Source: Alphaproteobacteria bacterium
GTDB lineage: Bacteria; Pseudomonadota; Alphaproteobacteria; Rhodobacterales; Rhodobacteraceae
Reading direction: 5' to 3'
Assembly (NCBI GenBank): GCA_029289325.1
Contig: JARFTV010000010.1
Coordinates: 1-64,000 of the forward strand
Length of the DNA: 64,000 nucleotides
Positions 1 through 7,424 of this stretch are shown in pieces. A program made the translations under genes and the position numbers. Each line of letters starts with the position of its first letter. Positions within the stretch are counted from its first letter, which is position 1. The notes beneath the pieces were generated by a model that had not been told where the DNA came from, did not search any database, and saw only the letters and a program-made list of their open reading frames with translations.

Positions 1-643
1 GGCCGTGGGTCACGACGCCGATATCCTTGCCTTCGGCCTCCAGGATCGGGCCCTGCTCGATGTGGAGTTCCAGCATCGCGTGCATCTTGCGGGCGCCGAC
101 CTCTTCGTCGCCGATCCAGCCGATGCGGGCCAGTTCCTCACCAAAGACCTTGCCATCCAGATCCTTGCGGGACTTGGCGTAGTCTTCGGTATGGATGCCC
201 GCGAACACCCCGGATGCCAGCATGGCCGGGGCAAAGCGTGCCCCCTCCTCATTGGTCCAGTTCGTCACCACGATGGGCCGGCGCGTCTTGACGCCCATGT
301 CGTTCAGCGTCCGCACCACCTCCAGCGCGCCGAGGACGCCCAGAACCCCGTCATATTTGCCGCCGGTCGGCTGGGTATCAAGGTGACTGCCCATATAGAC
401 CGGCAGCGCGTCAGGGTCCGTCCCCGGGCGCGTGGCGAACATGTTGCCCATCGTGTCGACGCCCATCGTCATCCCCGCCGCCTCGCACCAGCGCTTGAAG
501 AGATGGCGGCCTTCGGAGTCCGCATCGGTCAGGGTCTGCCGGTTGCAGCCCCCCGCCACGCCGGGGCCGATCTTGGCCATCTCCTCTAGGCTATCCCACA
601 GGCGTGCAGGATCGATCCGCAGGTTGTCCCCGGTGGCTGGCAT
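1..643 (-). CDS. Zn-dependent hydrolase, N-carbamoyl amino acid hydrolase / beta-ureidopropionase family (partial)
   Basis: Start and first 214 codons of an M20-family amidase; the C-terminus runs off the left edge. The N-terminal metal-binding segment GSHLDTQPTGG and the downstream NEEGARFAPAM glutamate motif are those of the carbamoylase/allantoate amidohydrolase group. The enzyme hydrolyses a carbamoyl amide to ammonia, CO2 and an amino acid. The substrate is inferred from context: RutR-like regulators and preA/preT nearby point to N-carbamoyl-beta-alanine, the last step of reductive pyrimidine breakdown. The ATG lies 122 bp from a divergent TetR gene, with two operator-like boxes between. 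An allantoate or hydantoin role is the alternative. Confidence 0.88.
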   Translation of the reverse strand, partial: MPATGDNLRIDPARLWDSLEEMAKIGPGVAGGCNRQTLTDADSEGRHLFKRWCEAAGMTMGVDTMGNMFATRPGTDPDALPVYMGSHLDTQPTGGKYDGVLGVLGALEVVRTLNDMGVKTRRPIVVTNWTNEEGARFAPAMLASGVFAGIHTEDYAKSRKDLDGKVFGEELARIGWIGDEEVGARKMHAMLELHIEQGPILEAEGKDIGVVTHG

Positions 644-699
644 CTCGTAGCTCCCTGTTCGCGCCGGGACCATGCTGCCCCTTGCCGCGACTCATTTCC

Positions 700-713
700 T
701 GACCGTATGGTCA
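700..713. promoter_or_regulatory. RutR-like operator box 1
   Basis: Perfect inverted repeat TGACC-GTAT-GGTCA in the divergent promoter between the hydrolase and the first TetR gene. It agrees with the TTGACCA-N2-TGGTCAA type of site known for E. coli RutR at its TGACC/GGTCA core. Assignment to the adjacent regulator is inference. Confidence 0.7.
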
Positions 714-733
714 AGGTGAAGCGCAGCACAACC

Positions 734-747
734 TGACCAGACGGTCA
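734..747. promoter_or_regulatory. RutR-like operator box 2
   Basis: Second perfect inverted repeat TGACC-AGAC-GGTCA, centred 34 bp from box 1, about three helical turns, so two dimers could bind the same DNA face. It ends 18 bp before the TetR start codon, which suggests autorepression. Confidence 0.7.
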
Positions 748-765
748 ACAAAAATCCGGAGAGCG

Positions 766-1413
766 ATGACCGGCGACGCCCAGATTTCCCGCCTGAAGCC
801 CGGCCGTCGCACGGATATCCGGCGCGAGAATGAGCGCGCGATCCTGGAAGCGGCGGAGAAGGTCTTTGCCGAGGCCGGTTTCGGCGGCGCAACCATGCAG
901 CTGATCGCCGACATGGCGGGGCTTCCGAAGGCGAACCTGCATTACTACTTCGCCACCAAGGAAGACCTTTATCGCCGCGTGGTGAGCCGGATCTTCGAAA
1001 TCTGGCTGGATGCGGCCTCCAGCTTCGACGATGCGCCGGGGCCGGTGGAGGGGATCGGCGCCTATATCGACGCCAAGATGGACATCAGCCGCACGCATCC
1101 GCATGGGTCGAAGGTCTGGGCGTCGGAGGTGATGCATGGCGCGCCGGTGATCCAGGATTATCTGGAAACCACGCTGCGCGCCTGGACCGAGGGCCGGATC
1201 ACGGTGATCCAGCGCTGGATCGACGAAGAAAAGATGCAGCCGGTGAATCCGCGGCATCTGCTGTACATGCTCTGGGCCACGACGCAGCATTACGCGGACT
1301 TCGGGCACCAGATCCAGACGCTGAACGGAGGCAAGCCGCTCTCGGACAAGCAGTGGCGCGAGGCCAAAGCCAGCGTCAAGGAGATGGTCCTGCGTGGCAT
1401 CGGCGCAATCTGA
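766..1413 (+). CDS. TetR/AcrR-family regulator, RutR-like (paralogue 1)
   Basis: 215 aa. An N-terminal TetR helix-turn-helix (about residues 24-70, with AGLPKANLHYYFATKEDLY) is followed by a RutR/YcdC-type ligand domain containing WASEVMHGAP and WATTQHYADF, both near-copies of conserved RutR segments. It probably senses uracil or another pyrimidine catabolite and represses the divergent hydrolase and itself through the two boxes just upstream. It is followed after 9 bp by the UPF0303 gene, presumably cotranscribed. A second RutR-like gene lies at 2318, so division of labour between the two is unknown. Confidence 0.88.
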   Translation: MTGDAQISRLKPGRRTDIRRENERAILEAAEKVFAEAGFGGATMQLIADMAGLPKANLHYYFATKEDLYRRVVSRIFEIWLDAASSFDDAPGPVEGIGAYIDAKMDISRTHPHGSKVWASEVMHGAPVIQDYLETTLRAWTEGRITVIQRWIDEEKMQPVNPRHLLYMLWATTQHYADFGHQIQTLNGGKPLSDKQWREAKASVKEMVLRGIGAI

Positions 1414-1422
1414 GGGGACGAG

Positions 1423-1875
1423 ATGGACGTTTCGGAGATCGAGGCCGAATTCGCCGGACTGGAGCTGGTGAGGTTCGACGAGACCACGGCCTTGCGGCTG
1501 GGGCAGCTGCTGGTGGACCTCGCGCGGGCGGAGAATCTTGCGGTCGTCATCGACATCCGGACGCCAGACCGGACCCTGTTCCACGCCGCCCTGCCCGGCT
1601 CGGCGCCGCTGAACGATCTCTGGGCGCGGCGGAAGTCGAACACGGCGTTGATGTTCCAGCTGCCCTCGCTTCTGGTCGGACAGCGGAACCGGGCGAGGGG
1701 CGAGGGGCTGGAGCGGCACGGTCTGCGGCCGGACGACTTTTCCGACAGCGGTGGCGCGGTGCCGATCCGGGTGCGGGGGCTGGGCGTGGTGGCCGTGGCC
1801 ACGGTCTCGGGCCTGCCCCAGGTCGAGGATCACAAGCTGGTCGTCCGCGCGATCAGGATGCTGGCGGCCGGGTAA
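1423..1875 (+). CDS. UPF0303 / heme-degrading-domain (DUF336, HbpS-like) protein
   Basis: 150 aa, full length for UPF0303. Family hallmarks are LAVVIDIRTPDRTLFHAALPG near residues 39-59, a WARRKSNT segment, and the C-terminal GLGVVAVATVSGLPQVEDHKLV. The fold is that of GlcG/HbpS; a heme-linked role is annotated by similarity for some relatives but the biochemical function of UPF0303 proteins is not established. It is 9 bp downstream of the RutR-like regulator and so probably under the same promoter, which ties it to pyrimidine catabolism only by context. Confidence 0.85.
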   Translation: MDVSEIEAEFAGLELVRFDETTALRLGQLLVDLARAENLAVVIDIRTPDRTLFHAALPGSAPLNDLWARRKSNTALMFQLPSLLVGQRNRARGEGLERHGLRPDDFSDSGGAVPIRVRGLGVVAVATVSGLPQVEDHKLVVRAIRMLAAG

Positions 1876-2029
1876 GGGGCAGATCCTTCGGCAAGGATAG
1901 AAACCTTCGGGGCATCACGCCCGTCCGGTTCGGGAACGGTCCCTGCGCTGCCATTTTGTCCCACCCTGCCTCCCTTGCAGGACCACGGCCCGCACCTATC
2001 TGAACGGCACAACAGCTAGGGAGATCAAC

Positions 2030-2116
2030 ATGTTCACGGGACTGAAGCGCTCGCTCCTCGTCATTGTCGCCATGCTGACCGTGGTGCCCTGGGGCATGAT
2101 GCAGCTCGTGCAGTAG
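2030..2116 (+). CDS. small single-span membrane protein (28 aa), hypothetical
   Basis: ATG preceded at good spacing by an AGGGAG ribosome site (about 2018-2023). The 28-residue product is one hydrophobic segment after a short basic start (TGLKRS) and reads through LLVIVAMLTVV to the C-terminus, typical of a small inner-membrane protein. It stands alone between the UPF0303 gene and the second RutR gene. No function can be assigned; existence rests on the ribosome site and the membrane-like composition. Confidence 0.5.
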   Translation: MFTGLKRSLLVIVAMLTVVPWGMMQLVQ

Positions 2117-2317
2117 GGCCGCCGGGGCGCGCTGGGGCTGGGCCCCATTGCGGCGGCAGGGGGCGGTGGTATCGCGCTGGCGTTGCCGCCTTGCCAGCAC
2201 CCGGTTGGCAACCCATTCGACTGGATATCTCCGTCCAGCCCTGCGCCGATCGGCGAATGGTTTGACCTTGCACTTGCGGCCGCGCTATCCAAGGGGTCCG
2301 TCCGCCCAAGGTCCCGC

Positions 2318-2944
2318 ATGTCGCCCACTTCCCGCCCCCGCTCTCGCATCCAGCAACGGAACCGCGAGGTTATCCTGGACGCGGCCCTCGAGGTCTTCTC
2401 GCAGCATGGTTTCCGCGGCGCGACGCTGGACCAGATCGCCGAGGTCGCAGGGCTGTCGAAGCCCAACCTCCTGTATTACTTCCCCTCGAAAGAGGCCGTG
2501 CACAAGGCGCTGCTGACCGGGCTTCTTGACACCTGGCTTGACCCGCTGCGCGCGATGGACCCAAGAGGAGAGCCGCTGGCCGAGATTCTGGCCTATGTCC
2601 GACGCAAGCTGGACCTCGCGCGGGATTTCCCCCGCGAAAGCCGCCTTTTCGCCGGGGAGATCCTCCAGGGCGCCCCCCGGATGCGCGAGGCGATCGAGGG
2701 CGACCTGCGCGATCTGGTCGAGGAAAAGGCCCGGATCCTTACCCGCTGGATGGATGAGGGCCGGATCGCCCGCGTCGATCCGGTGCATCTTATCTTCTCG
2801 ATCTGGGCGCTGACCCAGCATTACGCCGATTTCGACGTGCAGGTGCGCGCGGTGCTTGGCCCGGGCCACGATCCCTTTGCCGAGGCGGGTGGCTTCCTCA
2901 AGACCCTGTTCTCGCGCCTGCTGGCGACGGACCAGGCGGGCTGA
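2318..2944 (+). CDS. rutR: RutR-type pyrimidine regulator (TetR family, paralogue 2)
   Basis: 208 aa from the ATG at 2318; 45 extra upstream codons are open but read through intergenic-looking sequence. It is closer to E. coli RutR than paralogue 1: LSKPNLLYYFPSKEA in the DNA-binding domain and RDFPRESRLFAGEILQGAP, HLIFSIWALTQHYADF in the ligand domain match RutR segments closely. RutR binds uracil/thymine and controls pyrimidine degradation. It lies apart from preA, preT and the hydrolase but in the same locus. Only a TTTGACC half-site (2261-2267) is seen upstream, with no full palindrome. Confidence 0.9.
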   Translation: MSPTSRPRSRIQQRNREVILDAALEVFSQHGFRGATLDQIAEVAGLSKPNLLYYFPSKEAVHKALLTGLLDTWLDPLRAMDPRGEPLAEILAYVRRKLDLARDFPRESRLFAGEILQGAPRMREAIEGDLRDLVEEKARILTRWMDEGRIARVDPVHLIFSIWALTQHYADFDVQVRAVLGPGHDPFAEAGGFLKTLFSRLLATDQAG

Positions 2945-3035
2945 TCGCTCGACTTTTCGGCATTTCTAGCGCGCCGATCTGGGCCGGTTCCGCTATGGTT
3001 GCGGATGGGGGCATCGGTTTTTTGGGGGACGCGAA

Positions 3036-3335
3036 ATGTCGATCATGTCAGCCGTCCGGTCGCAGGTGCCGGTACCGGCCTCACCATCACCACCTGCCCA
3101 GCCGGCCAGCGAAGGCATCGCAGCCGCGCAATCCGTGCCCGCCGTGGCACAGCCCGAACAACCGCAGGCGGTGCGTCAGCCGGACCGGGCGACGGGCAAT
3201 GTACGCGTTCAGCTTGCCGCCGTGGATGAGCAGCATGAGCCAGTGGTGGCGGCCCGCGCCGCTGCCGAGGCCGCGCGCGACGCCTACATCCGCGCCAGCA
3301 TCGCCGCTGGGGTCAGCGCCCTGCCGCTGCCCTAG
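3036..3335 (+). CDS. hypothetical protein, Pro/Ala-rich
   Basis: 99 aa preceded by a GGGGGA ribosome-site-like run seven bases before the ATG. Residues 10-60 are rich in Pro, Ala, Gln and probably disordered; the last 40 residues (AAVDEQHEPVVAARAAAEAARDAYIRA) look helical. There is no signal peptide or recognisable domain. It converges with preA. Probably real because of the ribosome site and the bias-free stop, but unassigned. Confidence 0.5.
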   Translation: MSIMSAVRSQVPVPASPSPPAQPASEGIAAAQSVPAVAQPEQPQAVRQPDRATGNVRVQLAAVDEQHEPVVAARAAAEAARDAYIRASIAAGVSALPLP

Positions 3336-3404
3336 AAAATGGGGCCAGCAGACGCGGCAAGCCCGGGATCTTCACTGGACATCCATGGGCTTGCCGCAGC
3401 TCCT

Positions 3405-4703
3405 TCACTCCGCGGCCTGGGCCATCGGGTTGTTCGGATGCGTGGTCCAGTTGGCATAGTCACCGACGACCTTGCCCGTCCGGGGATCGACGCTGCCCTT
3501 CGGCAGTTCGCGCATCGTGATGCAGTTGTCGACCGGGCAGACGTCGATGCAAAGGTTGCAGGCGACGCATTCCTCATCCTTCACGGTGAAGACGCGGTCG
3601 GGCGACATGGCGATGGCCTGGTGGCTGGTGTCTTCGCAAGCCGCATAGCAGCGACCGCAGTTGATGCAGAGATCCTGGTCGATCTGCGCCTTGGTGACGT
3701 AGTTCAAGTTCAGATGCTGCCATTCGACGAAGTTCGGCACCGCGCGGCCGATGAGGTCGTTGAGCGACATCTGCTTCTCGTCCAGGTATTGCGAGAGGCC
3801 CGAGATCATCTCTTGTACGATCTTGAAGCCATAGGTCATGGCGGCGGTGCAGACCTGTACATTGCCCGCGCCAAGCGCCATGAACTCGGCCGCATCGCGC
3901 CAGGTCGTGACGCCGCCGATGCCGCTGATCGGCAGGCCCCGGGTTTCCTCGTGCCGGGCGATCTCGGCCACCATGTTCAGTGCGATGGGCTTCACCGCCG
4001 GGCCGCAATAGCCACCGTGCGAGCCCTTGCCGTCGATCATCGGGAAGGGCGAGAAGTGGTCGAGATCGACATTGGTGATCGACTTGATCGTGTTGATCAG
4101 GGACACGGCATCCGCCCCGCCCCGGTTCGCCGCCATCGCGGGCGGCAGGATCGAGGTGACGTTGGGCGTCAGCTTCACGATGCACGGCATCCGGCTGTAT
4201 TGCTTGACCCAGCGCGTCACCATCTCGATGTATTCCGGCACTTGGCCCACGGCCGAGCCCATGCCGCGTTCTGCCATGCCGTGCGGGCAGCCGAAGTTGA
4301 GTTCCACACCGTCGGCCTCGGTATCCTCGATCTGCTTGAGGATCGCCTTCCAGTGGTCCTCCTCACACGGGACCATCAGCGAGATGACGAGGGCACGGTC
4401 CTTCCACTTGCGCTTGACCTCCTTGATCTCGCGCAGGTTCACCTCGAGTGGGCGATCGGTGATGAGTTCGATGTTGTTCAGGCCCAGAAGGCGGCGGTCC
4501 GCGCCCCAGATCGCGCCATAGCGCGGGCCGTTGACGTTGACGATCGGCGGACCTTCGGCGCCCAGCGTCTTCCAGACCACGCCGCCCCAGCCCGCCTCAA
4601 ACGCGCGTTCGACGTTGTATTTCTTGTCCGTCGGCGGGGCCGAGGCCAGCCAGAACGGGTTCGGGGACTTGATGCCAATGAAATTCGAGCTGAGGTCAGC
4701 CAT
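3405..4703 (-). CDS. preA: NAD-dependent dihydropyrimidine dehydrogenase subunit PreA
   Basis: 432 aa. Start chosen at the ATG preceded by AAGGAGG; 21 upstream codons are open but unsupported. Residues 1-320 form the FMN-binding dihydroorotate-dehydrogenase-like barrel (ELNFGCPHGMAERGMG, ISGIGGV, the active-site region). Two C-terminal 4Fe-4S motifs follow: CINCGRCYAACEDTSHQ and CVACNLCIDVCPVDNC. With PreT it reduces uracil or thymine to the dihydropyrimidine. It is the last gene of preT–DedA–preA, all leftward, and lies in the same locus as a probable ureidopropionase and RutR regulators. Confidence 0.96.
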   Translation of the reverse strand: MADLSSNFIGIKSPNPFWLASAPPTDKKYNVERAFEAGWGGVVWKTLGAEGPPIVNVNGPRYGAIWGADRRLLGLNNIELITDRPLEVNLREIKEVKRKWKDRALVISLMVPCEEDHWKAILKQIEDTEADGVELNFGCPHGMAERGMGSAVGQVPEYIEMVTRWVKQYSRMPCIVKLTPNVTSILPPAMAANRGGADAVSLINTIKSITNVDLDHFSPFPMIDGKGSHGGYCGPAVKPIALNMVAEIARHEETRGLPISGIGGVTTWRDAAEFMALGAGNVQVCTAAMTYGFKIVQEMISGLSQYLDEKQMSLNDLIGRAVPNFVEWQHLNLNYVTKAQIDQDLCINCGRCYAACEDTSHQAIAMSPDRVFTVKDEECVACNLCIDVCPVDNCITMRELPKGSVDPRTGKVVGDYANWTTHPNNPMAQAAE

Positions 4704-4744
4704 GGGACGCCTCCTTGCGGCACGCTGGGAGTGATGGGGGGAAA

Positions 4745-4767
4745 GTAGGGTGGGCGATGCGCCCACC
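4745..4767. repeat. REP-like hairpin element, copy 1
   Basis: A 23-bp unit beginning GTAGGGTGGGCG and ending GCCCACC sits between the DedA stop and the preA start. It holds the inverted repeat GGTGGGC-N5-GCCCACC. Matches 21 of 23 bases of the right arm of the larger hairpin at 63569-63591, so it is a dispersed repeat. Confidence 0.6.
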
Positions 4768-4772
4768 GACGC

Positions 4773-5303
4773 CTAGAAGAGCGACCAGATCCAGCCGATG
4801 ATGTCGCCGCCGAACTGGCCGAGTTTCGGGATCAGGAAGGCCCAGGCCACGCAGCCCAGGACGTTCCAGAACAGGAAGCGCGGGAGCGTCATGCCGCTCA
4901 TGCCCGCCATCAGGAAGACCACCGGCCGGAAGACCGTAGTGAAATGGCCGATGATGATCGTGACCGGCCCGTAGCGGTCGAAGGCGGATTGCGCCTTCTC
5001 GACCATATCGGGATGGTCCTTCAGGGGCCGCATCCGCAGCACGGTGCTGCCATAGCGCCGACCCAGCCAGTAGCTGAAGCCGGAGCCGATCAGCGCGCCC
5101 AGCGTCGCACCGGCCCAAAGCGGCCAGAAGGCGACCGCGCCGGTCGCGGCCAGTGCGCCCACCGCGACAAGGACCGCGGTCGAGGGGATGAGGATCGACA
5201 GGAAGGCCGTGGTCTCGGCCGCCGCGAACACCACCATGATCAGCGGCAACCACTCGCGATTGCGCTCGATGAAGGCAATGAAGGCGTCGGTCCAGCCGTC
5301 CAT
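4773..5303 (-). CDS. DedA-family membrane protein
   Basis: 176 aa with five or so hydrophobic segments and the DedA (SNARE-associated/VTT) hallmark region: a re-entrant loop around TAFLSILIPSTAVLVAVGALAA, then GHFTTVFRPVVFLMAGMSGM with the conserved F-x-R-P motif. The family includes undecaprenyl-phosphate and other phospholipid flippases; it is not known as a pyrimidine enzyme. It is sandwiched between preT (66 bp upstream) and preA (70 bp downstream) on the same strand, so it is likely cotranscribed with them. Confidence 0.9.
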   Translation of the reverse strand: MDGWTDAFIAFIERNREWLPLIMVVFAAAETTAFLSILIPSTAVLVAVGALAATGAVAFWPLWAGATLGALIGSGFSYWLGRRYGSTVLRMRPLKDHPDMVEKAQSAFDRYGPVTIIIGHFTTVFRPVVFLMAGMSGMTLPRFLFWNVLGCVAWAFLIPKLGQFGGDIIGWIWSLF

Positions 5304-5369
5304 GAAAGCTCCCTGCCCCGTCAGCTAGTGGCGGGGAAGTGCCCGGAAGGCAAGGGAAATCTCGGAGCA

Positions 5370-6689
5370 TCACTGGCCTGCAAGGGCTGCGTGGATCGCC
5401 TCGGCGGCATCCCGCCCCTCGGCCACGGCGGTGACGGTCAGGTCCTCGCCCCCCGCGGCGCAGTCGCCGCCGACCCAGACCTTGCCCGAGGGCCCGGCGA
5501 TCTTGCCGCCCGTCACCGGCAGCCCCTCCGGCGCACCTTTCAGAGTCTGGCCGATGGCCTTGAACACCTGATCGGCCTTCAGCGTGAAGGTCTCTTCGGA
5601 CAGGACCAGCCCGTTCGGTCCTTCCAAGGTATAGGCGAATTCCACCGCCTCGGCGCTGCCATTGCCAAGGACGCGGACCGGGGCCGCGTTGTGGATGATC
5701 CGCACCCCCGCCTGCGCCGCGTGGTCCTGTTCATATCCCGAGGCCGACATCTTCTCTTGTCCGCGACGGTAGACGATGGTCACGTTTTCGGCGCCGAGGA
5801 GTTTCGACTGCACCGCCGCGTCGACGGCCGTCATGCCCCCGCCGATCACCACCACGTCCCGGCCCACCGGCAGGCGCGACAGATCCTCGGTCTGGCGCAG
5901 TTCGGCGATGAAATCGACCGCATCGCGGACCCCGGCCAGATCCTCGCCCACCGCCCGCAGCGCGTTCACGCCGGCAAGCCCGATGCCAAGGAAAACAGCG
6001 TCGTAGTCGGCCTGCAACTGGTCAAGCGAGATGTCGCGGCCCAGTTCCACCCCGGTTCGGATCTCGATCCCGCCAATCTGCAGAAGCCAGTCGACCTCCT
6101 TCTGCGCGAAGCCGCCGGTCGCCTTGTAGCTGGCGATGCCGTATTCGTTCAGTCCCCCCGCCTTGGCGCGGCGCTCGAAGATCACGACGTCATGGCCATG
6201 CATGGCAAGGCGATGGGCACAGGCCAGACCCGCCGGGCCGGCGCCGACCACCGCGACCCGCTTGCCGGTCGAGGCGTCACGCGAGAACGGATGCATCCCT
6301 TTCGCCATCGCAACATCGGTGGCATAGCGCTGCAGTCGCCCGATCTCCACCGGCTTGCCTTCGGCGGCCTCGCGCACGCAGGCCTCTTCGCAGAGCGTCT
6401 CGGTCGGGCAGACCCGGGCGCAGATGCCGCCCAGGATGTTCTGGCTCCAGATCGTGGTCGCCGCGGCCTCGGGCGTGCCCGTGGCGATCTGGCGGATGAA
6501 GAGCGGGATGTCGATCGAGGTCGGGCAGGCAGTGATGCAGGGTGCATCATGGCAGAAATAGCAGCGATCCGCCGCGACGCGGGCCTCGTGCCGGTCAAGC
6601 GGCGGCTCGTGGTCGCCGAAGTTATGGACATAGGCCTCGGCCGGCAGGCGACCGGCAACGATTCCTGGGGTGAGCGGGCTGTTCGACAT
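5370..6689 (-). CDS. preT: NAD-dependent dihydropyrimidine dehydrogenase subunit PreT
   Basis: 439 aa from the ATG preceded by GGGAGG; 26 further codons upstream are open but lack support. The N-terminal domain carries cysteine-rich iron-sulfur motifs (CYFCHDAPCITACP and GGICARVCPTETLCEEAC), followed by the FAD-binding GAGPAG and NAD-binding GGGMTAVDA dinucleotide folds, as in GltD-like oxidoreductases. It passes electrons from NADH to PreA for uracil/thymine reduction. It is the first gene of the leftward preT–DedA–preA operon. The 239-bp divergent region before accB contains no clear RutR palindrome. Confidence 0.95.
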   Translation of the reverse strand: MSNSPLTPGIVAGRLPAEAYVHNFGDHEPPLDRHEARVAADRCYFCHDAPCITACPTSIDIPLFIRQIATGTPEAAATTIWSQNILGGICARVCPTETLCEEACVREAAEGKPVEIGRLQRYATDVAMAKGMHPFSRDASTGKRVAVVGAGPAGLACAHRLAMHGHDVVIFERRAKAGGLNEYGIASYKATGGFAQKEVDWLLQIGGIEIRTGVELGRDISLDQLQADYDAVFLGIGLAGVNALRAVGEDLAGVRDAVDFIAELRQTEDLSRLPVGRDVVVIGGGMTAVDAAVQSKLLGAENVTIVYRRGQEKMSASGYEQDHAAQAGVRIIHNAAPVRVLGNGSAEAVEFAYTLEGPNGLVLSEETFTLKADQVFKAIGQTLKGAPEGLPVTGGKIAGPSGKVWVGGDCAAGGEDLTVTAVAEGRDAAEAIHAALAGQ

Positions 6690-6928
6690 CGGCTGGGGGC
6701 CTCCCTGGCTTATATTTTCCGTCAGGCTGGCACAGGTCGATTTTTTTATCAAACGGTAAATTTTCAACAGGGCAAGGATTCTGGCGGTCAGGCACCGCCA
6801 CCTGCTTTCCGGCCGCTGTTTCGCGGCTTTTCACCCCTGATTGCGTGGCGTATAAGCGCCGGACAATACCAGACGGGGCCCAATGCCCCGCACAGGGACC
6901 CAGGGCGTGTAGCCAATCAGAGGACGGC

Positions 6929-7420
6929 ATGAGCAAGCAGAACACCGACACCGACGTCGCCTTCATCTCGGCGCTGGCCGAGCTGCTGAACAAGAACGAC
7001 CTGACCGAGCTGTCGGTGAAGCGCGAATATGGCGAGGATGACAGCCTCGAGGTCCGCGTCGTCAAGCAGGCCAATGTGGTGACGGTCCAGGCCGCAGCAC
7101 CGGCCCCTGCCATCCATCACGCCGCACCGGCCGCCGCCGCGGCCCCGGCCGCAGCACCCGCCGCGCCCGAGGATCCGGCCCAGCATCCCGGCGCCGTGAC
7201 CTCGCCCATGGTCGGCACTGTCTATCTTGCGGCCGAGCCCGGCGCCTCGCCCTTCGTGACCGTGGGCGCGCAGGTCAGCGAAGGCCAGACCGTCCTCATC
7301 ATCGAGGCGATGAAGACGATGAACCACATCCCGGCCCCGCGCGCGGGCACGGTGAAGCGCATCCTGGTCGAGGATGGCCATCCCGTCGAATACGGCGCTC
7401 CGCTTCTGATCATCGAGTAA
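6929..7420 (+). CDS. accB: acetyl-CoA carboxylase biotin carboxyl carrier protein
   Basis: 163 aa, usual for BCCP. The N-terminal domain (1-50) is followed by a long Ala/Pro linker (about 55-85) and the biotinyl domain with EAMKTMN, whose lysine is biotinylated. Start at the ATG after AGAGGA; 28 upstream codons are open but are not BCCP-like. It carries the carboxyl group between the biotin carboxylase AccC, encoded 4 bp downstream, and the carboxyltransferase in fatty-acid synthesis. Confidence 0.97.
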   Translation: MSKQNTDTDVAFISALAELLNKNDLTELSVKREYGEDDSLEVRVVKQANVVTVQAAAPAPAIHHAAPAAAAAPAAAPAAPEDPAQHPGAVTSPMVGTVYLAAEPGASPFVTVGAQVSEGQTVLIIEAMKTMNHIPAPRAGTVKRILVEDGHPVEYGAPLLIIE

Positions 7421-7424
7421 GCCG

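Noticed and set aside
3339-4748. 469-codon plus-strand frame
   Set aside because: Fully antisense to preA, which has diagnostic iron-sulfur motifs.
6690-6928. Riboswitch or RutR box in the preT-accB divergent region
   Set aside because: Only A/T-rich sequence with a weak TTTA/TAAA symmetry around 6745-6765; no TGACC/GGTCA pair and no recognisable aptamer.
4944-6932. 662-codon plus-strand frame
   Set aside because: It is antisense to DedA and preT; His/Arg/Gly-rich translation without domains, a usual artefact of GC-rich codon bias.
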